Shown: positions 38,201 to 53,200 of the stretch, piece after piece
Layout: every line of letters starts with the position of its first letter
Numbering within the stretch: position 1 is the stretch's first letter
NCBI RefSeq assembly: GCF_041381155.1
Contig: NC_091134.1
Location: 40,631,338 to 40,695,337, forward strand
Reading direction: 5' to 3'
DNA from: Argopecten irradians
Lineage: Eukaryota; Mollusca; Bivalvia; Pectinida; Pectinidae
DNA: 64,000 nucleotides
Made by a program: the position numbers and the translations under genes
Notes under the pieces: model-generated
Told to the model about the DNA's origin: nothing
The model's input: only the letters and a program-made list of their open reading frames with translations
Databases searched by the model: none

Positions 38201-41200
38201 CGCGAGCCCCTTATTATTCCACACACCTATTAAGGACACTTAATTAAGAAACCTAACTCCAGTATAGAGATATGATCTTAACTTGTTTGTGTTATTGGCA
38301 TAGAGTCACAGGACGGCAAGATTTACGTTTGAAATTTAATGAGTTAAGAAAATGTATTGTTTTATTGTATAATTCATAACTAAATTCAGACCCTATCTAA
38401 CGATGAAATATACGTTGCTGGTAGCAAGCTGGTTTTATCAAGATTCGGAAGAGAATACAATGTAGTGACAAAAATAATGATAAAATCTTCCTTACTGAAA
38501 CAGTAAACAAAAAGGCTAACCTTTAGATCAGGTCATAGTATATATATACTACCATTTGACAGGTAATTAGCGCGAACAAGTGTGATGGTCAGTTAAAATA
38601 ATGACCTTATCCTTGTATATATTTTATCTTAATAATAACAACACATATTGAAACATGATAAAGATTTACATATTCATATCTCATCGGCATTGTGTGGATA
38701 CAAAATCGTAACACGCCAAACGTATGTCCACGTAGTTATTTTTTGTTTGCATTATATCATTACTACCAGTATAACATTTTTTTTACATTTTCGTTTTATG
38801 TTTCTTTTTCCTTTTTTTAAATCCTTGCGTTTATATGCTCGTATGTTCTGTACTAGTTTTTTAGCAGAAAGGTCTTTAGAAGCTTATGACTCAATTATAT
38901 AGATATTCAAATATCACTTAGTGGATGTACGCACACTCAAGGTGAGCACGTGTAATTGTCTCTACACACTTTCTATAACTGCACGTGTGACTTCTCGATA
39001 TCAGGAATATGGCTCCCCATGCTAAAGGCTATGGAGGTGGCGGAGGGACCGCGGAGTAAGTATGGAAGCAGTCACTCTGCTGACACTGCAGTGTCTGTTC
39101 TGATTCATAAACTGCATGCTCGCGTATAAACTACGCCATCTTGTCTTTTTGTAGATTTATCTGCTCGTGTGTGTATTGATTATGACGTTATTAATTTATG
39201 AGAAAAATGTCATAATTGTTATGCGGAAATGACGTTTTTCACGTAAACTGATGACGCAGAAGTCAATGATTTCTCATAAGAGTAGATAACTACACATAAC
39301 GAAAAGGTTTATTTTGTAGTATTAAGTAATAATATGTTTTCCTGTTGTCTATTCTGCATTTTAAATACTTAATGCTACACTGAAACATTTATTTCTCTTT
39401 GTTAATAATGAATGCTTAACATGCTGTGTAACAATACCGCGCGTGTGACTATGTTTACACGCACGTGAGTGAGCCATTAAACATATATACTCATGTCAAG
39501 ATGTTAACTTTAATACTGTTATACGATTTATCGACTTTTAAATACCGATTCTCAATCAATATACAGTCATTGTATTTATGTGTGTTTACTTTGGATGTAA
39601 ATAACACAACCTAACCATTGGAACGACAATGCTTATTTGATTGGTTTTGTGATACCAAAACAATAACGGAATGCTATGTTTTTTCCTTTTAAAACAAAAC
39701 ATAAATAAGTAGTATTTATGCATTGTATACACTCCATTTTACACAAACAATTGCAGTTTAAATCTTGATGTCATATTGAATTGTTAATGTGTATTAAATT
39801 GCAATCTACTTGACGACACACGACCACCGGCGGGCACTATGTACTAGCCAATCTACCGTCAATAGCTGTCAGAGGCAAGGGATACAACTCAAGGTTATCT
39901 TGTAGACGATATAGCAGGTTTAGAAACGCAATAGCAATGCCAGGAATATTTAATCCCAAACACAGCAAAAAGCGATTCCAATTTTAATTTTCTTTACATT
40001 TAGTCTAAACTCTAAATCATATTTCGAAAGTGATTCCATTTTTTTCTCTCTTTCTTTTCGGGAACTGTAATTTCAACCAATTTATTTAATGACAAATGGA
40101 AAATAAATGTAGACAATATGATCAAACATTTACGGTAAGCGGATATTCTTTTCTTTGACTGATGTGATTGATGGTAAGAATTTAGATTAATGTGTATTAA
40201 TTTCATAATTCAGAGTTAGGTAAGCTAGAAATACATAAACTTATATTTGTAGATCTTGGCTAGTTATCCACAGTACCACAGTACTATTGAATGTTAAAAC
40301 GATAAATATTTCAATATCAAATGAAATGAATAATATAAAATATTTTTGTTTTTTTTACTAATTAAATGCATTTTTGTGAATATCACTTAGCATACAACAA
40401 CGGACATATTCAGGACCATTTTTATATTTGCTGTAATTATAAAGACAGCGGGTTTGATGTTTTAACAGTTATGCGGTATAAAGTCTAGTGACTATTCACA
40501 CTTCATTAATAAATCTTACATATTTAGGTCTTCCACATCTATGAAGAAGGTTCCTATCCCAAAGCGACATCTTGACTCTTTCGGCGGCTATGAATACAGT
40601 ATGGGTTCTAAACGGGGAATTATCCTCCATACAGATAGATACCAGGTATGTCAACTACAGTTGAGTTGTGCAAATCAATCAATTAAAAAATTACTATAGT
40701 TTGTATATTTCTACACGATTTATTGCTATACACGAGAAACTGTTATTAAAATTTCTATTGGTTGGAAAGTAAATGGTTGTATGTGACCTATAAACAGAAA
40801 ACATATTTATCGTGATAAAATAGAATTCTTCCTGCACATAGAATAATTTCCAGGAGTATTTTAGATTGAAAAAAGAACAGTTTAATTAATTTCTATTTGA
40901 TAATATAATCCTTCAGAAAGATACATACTAAACTTAGAACATACATTGATATTATTATTCCAATGTTAACACAAAAAATATCCAGTTTAAAGTTAAAGTC
41001 ATATAATATATACCATAATATATTCGCTCTGTATATTTCACTGTTTCCATTTACTATGATACCAAAGGCATAGACGTAATGTAGTTATTGTTGTTTCATA
41101 AAATAAAGTCAGAAAATGTCAAGAAGTAGTCAAATTGATCATTGAATTACAAAAAATTATTAACTAGAACGTTTGGAACATGGGAATATTTTGGCAACCC

Positions 41201-44200
41201 TTATGCTCATGATCGAAGTTGCATGTGGTTAAAGCGCAGAACTGACATTTAGGTAAATCACATACATACCGATTAATGTGATAAAAGTGGGTCTTTAAAA
41301 TAAAACTAGATTCCATAAGAGCAGATGATACAAAAGATTACTTCAGACAACTATTATTTCATTCTAAATGCATGTATATCCTAGAATTCCAACTCGAAAT
41401 CACACTTCTTGGACCAGGTAGGCTGTTTGCCATGTTTCCAACCGTATATTGGAATTTATGTCATTTTCTGCTTTTATCCTTTATACTTTGTCTACCACTA
41501 TGGCTTTCATACCTGCTCAATATAAACAGAGTTGTGTGGTGTACTTCTGTTTTGTATTTCACTCGCCTAGGTAGGACAACAGATGAGGTCTAAATAATCT
41601 GATTATTAAATAAGTACAATTATCAAATTAAAAGTAGTAACGTAAAAATGTTTAAGGAAGTTGTGAAGGTTAAAAGTTCACACTTTCCCATAATAAAAAC
41701 GTTACTTGTATATACAATCAAGCCTTGTTAACTCGAAGTAAGAGGGTCTATGCTATATTGCTTCTTTATATCGGATTTGCTTTTTAAATCTAAGTGAATA
41801 TTTAGTGACTAAATCATCTGTGACCAACAAAATACATATGTATTTGAATTAAACAGGGTATTCGAGTAACACGAGTTCGATTTAGCGAGGTTCAAATTAC
41901 TGTATGTCATGATAACATATTTAATCATAATCTTTATTTCTACATATATATGCATTTGATCTTTATGTGTAGTCGTTAATTAACAATGATGTATGCTATT
42001 GTATAACACGTGTTTGACAATGCTCTGATTGCAGTATTTGTATCCGTTCTCGGTAGGTACCGTTGTCACACTACCCGGAGTTGTATCCGATTGTGACTTT
42101 ATTAATGGTATTTTACTAGGTAGAATTGTCCATTTCATGGAGTTTGTCATCTGCAGTAGCTAACACTGCATGGAGAATGAGATGTATTTGGATGATGCTA
42201 GTGGGCATACGCGGCTTCCCAGCGGAAGCAGTTTAAGTGCGATTGTGGGTGGTTTTGTTCAGTGGGTTTGGATTTGATTACTCATATACATAATGTATAG
42301 TTTACTGTAAAACGGGAACGCCAAACAAAAAGATTTCTTGAGCAATAATCTATAAAATTTGAAAAGTAGTTCCCTAATTACAGTATTTAAGTGTCATTTT
42401 AATATCACACAGACATTCATTCATTAATAATCATCTAAATTCCATTCATGATTAACTCCTTGTTATTATGACTTGATACGGAGTGGTAAGATGGAAATAA
42501 TAATGTAATGGGGTAAAACTTCATCTCGCCAGTACTGGTGTTCAGTGCCAGTAGGGATTTATGAACTAAACCACATAACTGTTATAACATAACGTTTATG
42601 GTAATAAAGGTCTGTTTTTTACGATGAGTGTGTAGTTAGTACGTGGTAGCTATTTGCTAGACTGGTTTCTCAATCAGTTCTCTTTTCCTGTGATACTATT
42701 TAGATATATAATATAAACACTTGTGTGATTATGGAACTTGCTCATTGGAACCTGTTGTTCGAAAGCTAAATTGGAGACTCGACGATGGTTGAAAAACTTG
42801 TGATCATAAGTACCAGAATTAATTGCAGTTTTAACATTAAAAGGAAAAAAAATGTTGAAACATTGAAATTAATTGATTATCGGAGTTTCCTTCAAGAAAA
42901 AAACACATTTCCAAATTAGAGATCAGCGTATAGTCTTTATCGTTTAAGTTTATTTCTACAGCATTAATTATGTAGCTAGAAAGAACATATGTACTTATGA
43001 AAAAGGGTCTAAATATAATATATTTTGGTTCGAATCTATCATGTTTTGAAACTATTTTAACTCTGTCAGTTTTAGTATTTAAAAATGATACAATCATATA
43101 TATTCAATTACATATTGATATTTTTTAAAAGAATTATTGATCTGTCATTTGAAATATTGCTTGGTATACAAATACTTAATCATAACAATTGATTTTTTTA
43201 CAGTGGGATTCGCCTAAAGTATTCGAAGGGTAAGTACAAAATAGTCAATCATTGCCTGTTAAATGTACTGTCAATGAGAAAATAGCGTTATCCTTAGTAT
43301 ATCCAAGGTTTAACATCAAATTAAATGCAAAATGAAATAACTTAATTTGGAGAGTACCTTTTCCTCAAATATATGTCAGCTAGGACACTTCTCAGCTCTT
43401 AACCATTTTGGATGAGTTGTCCCTATTTTCTCTGTTGATATTTTTATTGTAATAAAGAACAAATGTCGTATAGGTGAATGTTACATTTGACTATATATCT
43501 GTGCATCACACCCTAGGTTAAGCCAGAGGGAGAGATTACGGGCAGAACTCGAGTATATGGAAAGGTTACGATACGTGAAGCGTCGACGAGAGGTACTCCC
43601 CCACCGTGCTCAGATTGACCTTCTCATGGGAGGCAAGAAAGTCGAATTTGTAGAAAGGTGACAGAAATATTTTGTCGTTAAAAAATCGTTTTTATCTCAT
43701 TTATGGAATTAGAAAGTAATCATTAAACTAAGGATCTATTCAAAAGAAGGTTAATATGAGATTCGCATTACCGCATTGTCAGATGAACATTGGAACAGAT
43801 TAAACTTTCGCAATCTGACTATGACATGCATATATGATTTACCTATTATTTGTATTCGTGGTGGCCACATAAATGTCCCTAGAAGGAGAACAAAATTGGA
43901 AAAGTTGCAAATAAAGTTAAACTTTAACATGAGTCTACAAAGGACCAATCCATAAAATGTTTAAAAAACGTTTCAGATTAATCAGTTTTAAGAAACTATG
44001 TACTCTCACTAAATATGTAAAAAAAAAAATTAAATATCACTGTGAGAAAAATATAATGTGGACATCTGTTTCAGGTTCGATATTCAAAAAGAAATCCAGA
44101 AGTTAAAATCACTGATTATGCCTCAAAACGCCAGAGATTTGTTCCATGGAAGGGGAATACCTCTACCCGGGTAAGTAATCTCTTTAAATGTAATCCAAAT

Positions 44201-47200
44201 AACTAAAATCGAAACCAAAATGATTATTAAGTCGTGAAACCACATGATGTAGGTCACGCAGGTGCAAATTTAAGCAAAATATTGGTTAATATAGAGATTT
44301 CTAAGAAGTACAAGGGAACAGAACCCCAATAAACACTGTCATTGTTTTCATTCAATGAGTTTCCGTCCTTGTATCAAAGTAAAACAAGAACATTACATTA
44401 TGTTTCCAGGGAGCATTCTTCTGTGAAGCCGCGGAGGCCGCCTCTAATAGACTATGATAGCGACGAGGAGAGTAAGTGAAATCAATGTTATTGCAAATAA
44501 ACATGACAAATAGCAATAGTACAGATCCCAAAAATATTCAAAAATATATTCTACTCAAAATGTTGACGAGAAATCAGTCAGAAAACAGAAAAGCATATTC
44601 ATAATTAAAACGTACATCAATATCATAACTTGATCAATACAAAACAAAAACTCCAGAAAAATCATGAAATTCCATATTCAAATTTCAAACATTAAAATAA
44701 AGTGATAACACACCTAATTAACTTTGATTAAGTCAGGATCAAATATAAGAAACAATACAAGTAAACCAGAGTAAGAATATATTTCTGTTTATAGGTCACA
44801 TACAACCATTGTATATACAAGTATTTCAATGTTCAATTTTATTCGATATTCAATATAGTTTGTACTGGTGAAATATAGAAAATGAGACAATTACATGGAT
44901 TAAAGATAACCTTATGTGACTTCATATGCAATTTTGAAATATGTGATATCTTGGAGCTAAATCTTATTATTTTCTTTAATATTTTATTTAAAAAGAAATG
45001 GAATAATTATCAATAACAATGGTTATAATTGATTACTTAAATGCGATCTTTTACTGATAAGGATCAAATTTTTTTTCATTAATTACATGAAGTAAATGTG
45101 TTATTAACTTGACATTCTTCATTCTTTGGCTTGGTTACCCTGTATCTTTCTTTCAACAAACCCTTATTGTTCCATTTAGACTTAGATAGTATTACACCTT
45201 CTCATTGCTTTACTATTTTGATATTTCTGGTATTGGATGCCATAACGGTGTAGTGAAATGTTCATCAATAGCACAAGTAGCAGATTGACACAAATCATTC
45301 AACGCAAACTTTTTTCATTGCGTGCAGAAAAATTATAATCACATACAATACATAGGTAACCTTCGCTATTTCTATTTTATCAATATGTTTAACGACACAT
45401 TTTAAATTTACTTCACATATGCTGCACATATGTGCTTTATATGAGTCACTGATATACGGAATCACATGTAACACATGAAAATCTTTAAGTAGAGCAAAAC
45501 AGGTTTTAAAGTATTAGATTTACATATGTCATCATCATCATCATCAACATTTAGAACCAAAATGGCGTGGGAGAGGGTTCAGCTGCACATTAATGCTTGT
45601 CTAGAACTGTGTCTCTGTCTGTCGGCTACTTTTGCTAGTACAGTTGCCTCTGGTCTTGGTTTATATAATGCTCTCGTCTCGTTTCCAGTAACAACGTCTG
45701 CTCGAAGCACGTTCCAACGTTCCAAGTATTCTCATGACTCTGATATCAGGGGGTCAAAAACAAAATCACGGCGTAACTTTGATGGTCATCTGCCGAGAAT
45801 TAACACCAGATCTTCCATGTTAGGTACAAAGACTTAATACTCTCGTGTGAATATAACCTGCTTGCCGTGTATGGGTTCGAATACGGTACCCTTCTGACTT
45901 ACTACGTGTGTGAACTAATATCTATGCTTGACTTTTACTGTTTTGTTCTAATACTTTACGACTGAACGAGTGCGTAGGACAGACGGATTGTTGTTAGCTT
46001 AGACGAATTATTACATATTGGGTTGTAACAGTTGGTGATCTCCTGCATGGAAACTTGAACAAAGACTAATAGTATGTTTAAAAGCGTATATTTTACAGTA
46101 GATTAATATGAAAATCACAAGAATATTGGCATCGGTGATTTAGTAGTAATATCCCATGGTAACAATCAGAAATGGGTTGATTGTGGTGTTGTCCTTGACT
46201 AGTAGATATTTTTAAAGGATTGTAGAACGGAATAATGATATCCGATATCATTGCATGAGTAGATTAGCTGGTGTACCTCTAATCTTTTAAACTATATTAC
46301 CTAATATGTTTGTCATTTTATGGCTCGAAACGAACTCCAAGAGAGACAACATGAATTATCTCCGACATTTATCTTTAAAATCCATATAACGACGTATTCT
46401 ACTTTCCTGTCCTCACTTGCTTTGGCACGTCACAGACCTGATGCACTATATAAATACTAGTAAGCCTACATTGACGTATACAATCTACGACCCATATCTC
46501 GCGTGGCCCGTGTGATTAATGGGCGGACTCGATTGGTGCAGGTGCAATATGAACGGTATAATATATCGGTGCTCAAAGTAAATAACTTTTAAAATGAAAA
46601 AGCATGAGGGATTATAAAACATGGAATTTCAAATGGCTGAAGAGACTGAACGTCCAAGAAATGCAAAATTACAAGCTTGGCAAGGTAGGATTGCATGTTC
46701 TAGAGTAGATTTAGGGCAGGTAAAGTTAGGAAACTTGTACGTAGATGACATTTACTCTAGTGATTTATAATCGTTCTTCGACCTGAGTTTTGTAACCTTC
46801 TAAATCAAATCCGATTTGTGTTTTGTTTGAGGCATGGCATGGTATTGTTAACGACGCATGCATTTCACTTCAAAACCAGCATGAAATCCTCTAAATCTTT
46901 TAACAGTAATGTTCTTAATCTGTCAATAATCCTTCAATTTGCGGTGAAGTTACGAGTTGATATAATCTGTAGTCCCGACGTCTGGATTTTTTAAAAAGTG
47001 ACAATGATTACAATTGCTTATTTAAAGGACAATTCAATTTTTCACTACGCATATTTATAAGGCTATTTTTAAGTCAAGTGTAACAATTTTATTTTTACCT
47101 CAGACGATGGACATTTGATTTGCTATGTATGTAATAATTTATCGTATTATAGCATGGGTTTATACATTGTATTCTTATATTAATGTTCTTGTGTATATAT

Positions 47201-50200
47201 GTTTATATGGTGTTTTGAGAATGAAATGTATTGATTTTGTATATATAAATGTATATTACAACACACTAACTTGGCACTGGAGCCGAACCCCTGCCAACTA
47301 AGACACGCAAAACACACTCCCAAAGCTCATTTACGCAAGTTTCATAACGTCTAGCAAATTAAACCTCACTTACCTACCAGCACAAATAATGTAAGCACAA
47401 TTGAACCATGAACAATGATCTGACACGATTCCATCCAATTTTCTTTCATCAAACAGGGTATGGATCCTCAGCTCCGATCATACTGGCCAGAGAAAGGCGA
47501 ACTGTAGATCAAATTAAAGCTAGAATTAGCATACCTGCAGGTTTGATCATGTAGCCCTTGACCCTATCATCAATTAGTTTTCGAAAATTTATTTACAAAT
47601 TTTAAATTCTTTTTTTTTTCCAGAATGTATACGATTAAAAATGTTTCATTACATCTATCTCGTAACAATTATTTTTTCCTTTTATTAATTTATGAAAATG
47701 AAAATAAAAAATAAAGATATTTTAAATTAAAAAGGTTATTTCTAAAATACAAACTTTCTTCTATGTGACAATTTGGCCCCAATTGAGATAATTTGCAAGT
47801 TATTAAAGAGTCATGCTGGTTAGCTTGCGCGCTATACTTAAACAACAGTTTGACTTGTGTGGCATAACAATATTATCTTATAACTACCGATAACCGATGG
47901 GCTATGGATATATATACCTCAATAATTATAATACTGGGGACGGCTTTTGTGTGCGAAATGAAATCTGTACTTCTAAAACTGAAAGTGAAGGTGTGTGATC
48001 TTGGTGCAATCCATGTAAATTCCTAGAGTTTTGACTCCAATTTGTTCTTTTTTTCGGCGTGTTCGTTTGTAACTACACCTTTACTTTCGGGATTTGTGCT
48101 GCAGCTATTAACAAGGAATGCTTTGCTGCTGACATTGTTCTGTCAGACATTCTGTTATTTTCTCTGTTGTACCAAAGCTGGAGTGATGTGTGAGTTCAAT
48201 TTTATTATTACTTTACAAATGTTTTACTTTTTTTCCAAAAATATGTACATGTTTCTTTTATTTTTGTTCTTTTTATTTTAATGATTATTGTTTCAAATTA
48301 TATTTTTGTCAAAAACTGTTCATTTTAAGACGATCTCCGAATAATGAATGGTGATAATTATTGCAAAAGCGATTAAACACCAAATGATAACATAGAGATA
48401 TATCTCACTTCATTTTTTATATATTTTTATCATATTTTTTTCAATAATCTTAGTAAAGTCAGATTTTTATAAACAAATTATGTAATAAAACTTCCTGGCT
48501 TTCAAATATAGACGACGCCCCTAGCGGGAAGAAGGCGTTAACGGTTAGGGTTCATCAAATGCTGGGAGATTCGGACAGGTTCTCAGAAGACGGGCCTTGG
48601 ACTCCAATATTACGACAAGGTATCGCTTGGTCTCGTTACTATTACCCTCCATAGTGAACATCATAGGGAGATGGTAGTACTCTCCTCTATGAGTGAGATT
48701 ATAGTGGCAAATGTTTTTTTTTTTTTTTTTTTTTTTTTTTTGAAAGACAGTATATTGTGACGCAATCAAACAAGCAGGCTTTATCACCAAAAACTTTGTG
48801 AATTTTATATACGAAGAACAATCAACATTGAGTCATTGCAGTTAATATATAAAATGTGTACTTTTGAAAATACAACGTCCAGCATTGTAGTATACATCAA
48901 CATTTATATCGTATTAATACAAGGAATAAGATATGCTATACGTAATTGTACTTTTTATAGTTTTCAAGTAGTGTTTCGTTACATACAAAAGTGAACGTAT
49001 TTGATAAATACTTTATACAAAAATGTATGTATTTTATTGCTTTTTCTCTATGCATTTGACTATTTTTAAATTCATAAGTCAAAATACTACTCCTGACTCG
49101 AGTTACCGTAAGATTACATCTATAGTATAATGGTTTCTTTCATATGCAAAGTGGTTGTTGGTTACGTTAATGGTGGACTTTAATTTATTCTATTCACTTT
49201 TTAAAAATATTTGCCTAATGCCTAGTTCGATAGGAAAACATAATTTTACCAGAATTGCGTATTAAAGATGTTCCACCGTTGACAAATGGTATTTTTTTCA
49301 CTATAATAAAACAAGAGCAGACGATTTAGTATTTTTCTTCTGTGACAAAAGTTACTTACTTTACACCATTACCACCTTTGAAAAGTTTGAGATTCTAATT
49401 TTACTTCAAGTAAAAAATATGAAAAATAATTAATTGCATCCCGAAAAAATTCCGTGGCACTATATTCTATATGAAATGAAGTATTGATTGCGCATGCACC
49501 AGAGGCAAACTAAATTATTTTATATTATTTTTTTGTGTTAATTAGACATATATACACGATTAAACACCAATTAATGTTCAAATAATGAATATCATTTTTG
49601 CTCTGTCGGCGGTGGAGCATCTTTAACGAAGCAGTCTTTCCTGTTCAATTACTCTCGAGTAAAGTTATTATTAAGGCGAATATTTGATGTCATATATGAC
49701 ATTTCCATTATTATAGCTGTTTATTTTATTTATTTTCAAAATACTATTATTCATTTATTTATTTTGTAAAGGCGATTAGTAACACTATCTCATCATTTGT
49801 ATAAAAATAATGTTTTATTATAAATGTTATCACTATTTATTTTATTTCCATTTTTCATACTTTAATTATAAAATTTTCTTTATATTGACATGAAAAAAAT
49901 CGTTCCATCATAGAACAAAAAAACATGTATTTATGAAGTGAAGCGGTCCCCATCCTTGCGTTATTATTCACACAAATCATTTTATTATCACGTGTTAATA
50001 GTATCTGTTCTGATTGGTCAACAAACATATTTCGTTGTTATGGTGTTATGGTCATGTTTCTATGGCGATGTTATGTTATAGTTATGTTTAAGTTATTTTT
50101 GTAAATACTTTGTACGGTGCTAATGTTATAATAAGGGTTGACTCAATTTTGTTTACATTCAACATTTTACTTGTATATGTACAGAATCTACCTTTTTTGG

Positions 50201-53200
50201 TAAGATGATTGTGATAAGATGTGTTCGTTTGGTAAGTGTAGTGTTGCTGTAATTTGGACTGACATCCATACATATATTCGATTGGAGAGCATGTAGTTCC
50301 GTAACCAGATGGAAATAAATAATCTCTTTTTCAGGGCGTGCATGAGATTTGTGTTGAAACCAAATTGCATATGCCCATTGATGAGATAGCAATAAGTAAT
50401 TCAGTCAAATTCATGGAATATAACCGAATATCGGCGAAATTGATTACTTTTCTTTGGAATATTTGTAGAAATATATATTTTAGTCTTCAATTATAGTATT
50501 TCAGAAACAAATAATGTTTTCTCTGCATACAAATTGATAATGCATTGTTTTATCACAGATTTGTATTTACGTTCTACCTCCCACTTCTGGTCAAACAATG
50601 TTAATGAGTATTTTCGTTTCTCTGTCTGCTCCTGTGAACCGGCGTTGATTACTACGTCATTAATTTTTGTGTGTATAGTTGACGTCATTTTCTCGAAATG
50701 TATGACGTTTCTGTCCCAAAAAGCAGTCAGTACCTTTTAACAAGAAAATATAAGTTAACATAACCAAAAACGGGTTATAGTATCAATCAAAGTAATGCAA
50801 ATTTCGTGTTTTGAAATAGTTTTGCTTTTTGGCGTTTAAAACAAATTATAATTTCAACAATGCAGTTTTCAATGAGTTGCTATTACCTCTATCGCTGTTC
50901 CTAGCTTTAAGCTATATCTTTTGCATACCATATGGACTACAGTCCAAATTAACCTGTAATACTAACTTTACCTGTGAGCACAGAATGATCTTCATGCATA
51001 CTGTAGTATATTAAAACTAACATAATTCGGTGCTTTATAGATGTAGTAAATTAAATCTAGATATAGAAATTACAGAATTCGAATTTAAATAAAATTATTG
51101 AACTCGGTAAAGGCAATATTAGTGTAGAAATTACATTTTGAATTTTCATTTTGACTTGTAGATTTCAATATAGATACAGTGTAATTAGAATTTTTTTAAA
51201 TCGTAGAAACGTAAAGAATTGCAATAAAATGTCATAATGACTTGTTATGCTTATAGTATGTGTGAAGAATAATAACAAATGTTTGGCTTATGTTACCACT
51301 TCATACATTACGTGTTTTCTTTTTTCCGTTTGAATTGTAAACAAGTGAACTCAAATAAAACATCCGTATTCGTTCGATTGATATTTATTTATTTATTTAG
51401 TTATTCAAAGTAGTGCATGGAGATGAAATGTACGTTAAAATATATATATATATTTAAGAAAGTTAGCATGTGATGTTTTAAAAACTCGAATAATTTTAAA
51501 AAAGATATTGACAAATTATTTCAATTGTTAAGATTTCTTTCATCACCATTATATATATAAATTAGAATATGAATACTCAAAAATTAAAATGCAAATAAGT
51601 CGGAAAAGCCAAGAAGAGGATGAACTGAACGAAATGCATTGGAACGACAACTAACGGTAATGCCCTTCATAATGGCTATGGACATTGGACATCCGTAAGT
51701 ATCTTACCTATATCAAATAACATATATTTATTCGTATGTTTGACAATGTGTGTGTGCGCGTGTGAAGCAGTATGTCATACAGATATAACATGGCGTAGCG
51801 TTACTCACAGTCACAGTCACTACCATGGCAACAACATGCACGTGAAATGCCTAACGCTTGCTGCTAGTAGATTTAACAAGGGATGGCTAGTATGTGAAAA
51901 GTACTTCCCCTAACTTGCATTGATTCCTTGCCATCTGTCCTCCATCATATATATCTTCTGATATCAAGTTTAATCGCGCATATAATGTATTTACACTGAA
52001 TACGAATGGGTGATGGATATAATTCGAGTGACATTGGCGGACTGGGTATCGCACTATCTTGATATCAGATGGTTTATGTCCCAACACCTAAACACTCTCC
52101 AACCTTTCTGTTCTATTAACATGTGTTTATCGCTTTACTGACAACCCGACTCTTGCAATGTGCTGTTAATAAGATGCTTTGATATTTACGAATTAGTTGT
52201 CTACAAGTTTACGATGTATATTATGAACTTGCGATTCATCCTAATATAGGTACTCAGCCAGCTTACCTACGACGCTCCAAAACAAATGTGTCCAAGTTTG
52301 ATGGAATGCCGAGAAGTTATACGTCAGTCCACGGACGAACAGACAGAGAACTCAAGTAAGCAACGATATACTTGATATAATTATAAAACACAACATAGAA
52401 ATTAAGTACAATGATTAATGGTATTATGTCATTTAATGTTAAAGATACTTTAGTGATGTTTATATAGGGAAAACAGGGTCAATAGCAGTTTAACACTAAA
52501 CATTATAATCAAACCTTATCAAACGAAACAGAAAAAAATCTTAAAGTAGCGGTGCCAGATAAAAATTCTTGTGAAATAAAATAATTTTCAACAGATAGTT
52601 CCCAATAACAAATCATAACATCCTTAAACACGCGAAGAAAAGCAATATACAAGCTCGTTTACTGGAAGATCAAAGCTTTAAAATTTGCTTTCTTGTAGAG
52701 TTACTCCAAAGGCAGAAAATGTCAGACGAGTTGACATTCCATCTGCTGGAGCCGTACCCAGGATATCTCAGTCACGAGGAAGACCTGGAACTAATCCAGA
52801 ACCCGGAACCATAGAAGTTCCGGAAACAAAAGAAATTGTGTAAGTTTCCACAGACAAGTTATTGGAAATTTAAATTCAGAAATGTTAAACAAGTCGCCAC
52901 AAAATTGAAAACATACTCCGTGATAGATGTATCTTTGCCTTTTGAGCCAATTTACTAATTGACTAATATAACTAAAATCCTATTTTATTATTATCGTTTT
53001 TACAGTGAGCAGGAAGATCCCGCTTCTATGGAGGTATATGAGGACCTAACGGATAGACAGAAAATGATACCCAGTAGAACATCCAAAACTGCCAGTCCTG
53101 TCAAACCGCCTGCCACCCCTAATCCTTTACGGGTAAGTCAAGCCACCCACTTTGACTATTTTTATGGGTAAGTCTACTAAGTCAAGAGACCTACCATCGC

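Noticed and set aside
47262-47345. tRNA-like box B (GGTTCGGCTCC on the minus strand)
   Set aside because: Isolated motif with no matching A box or SINE body; could be chance.
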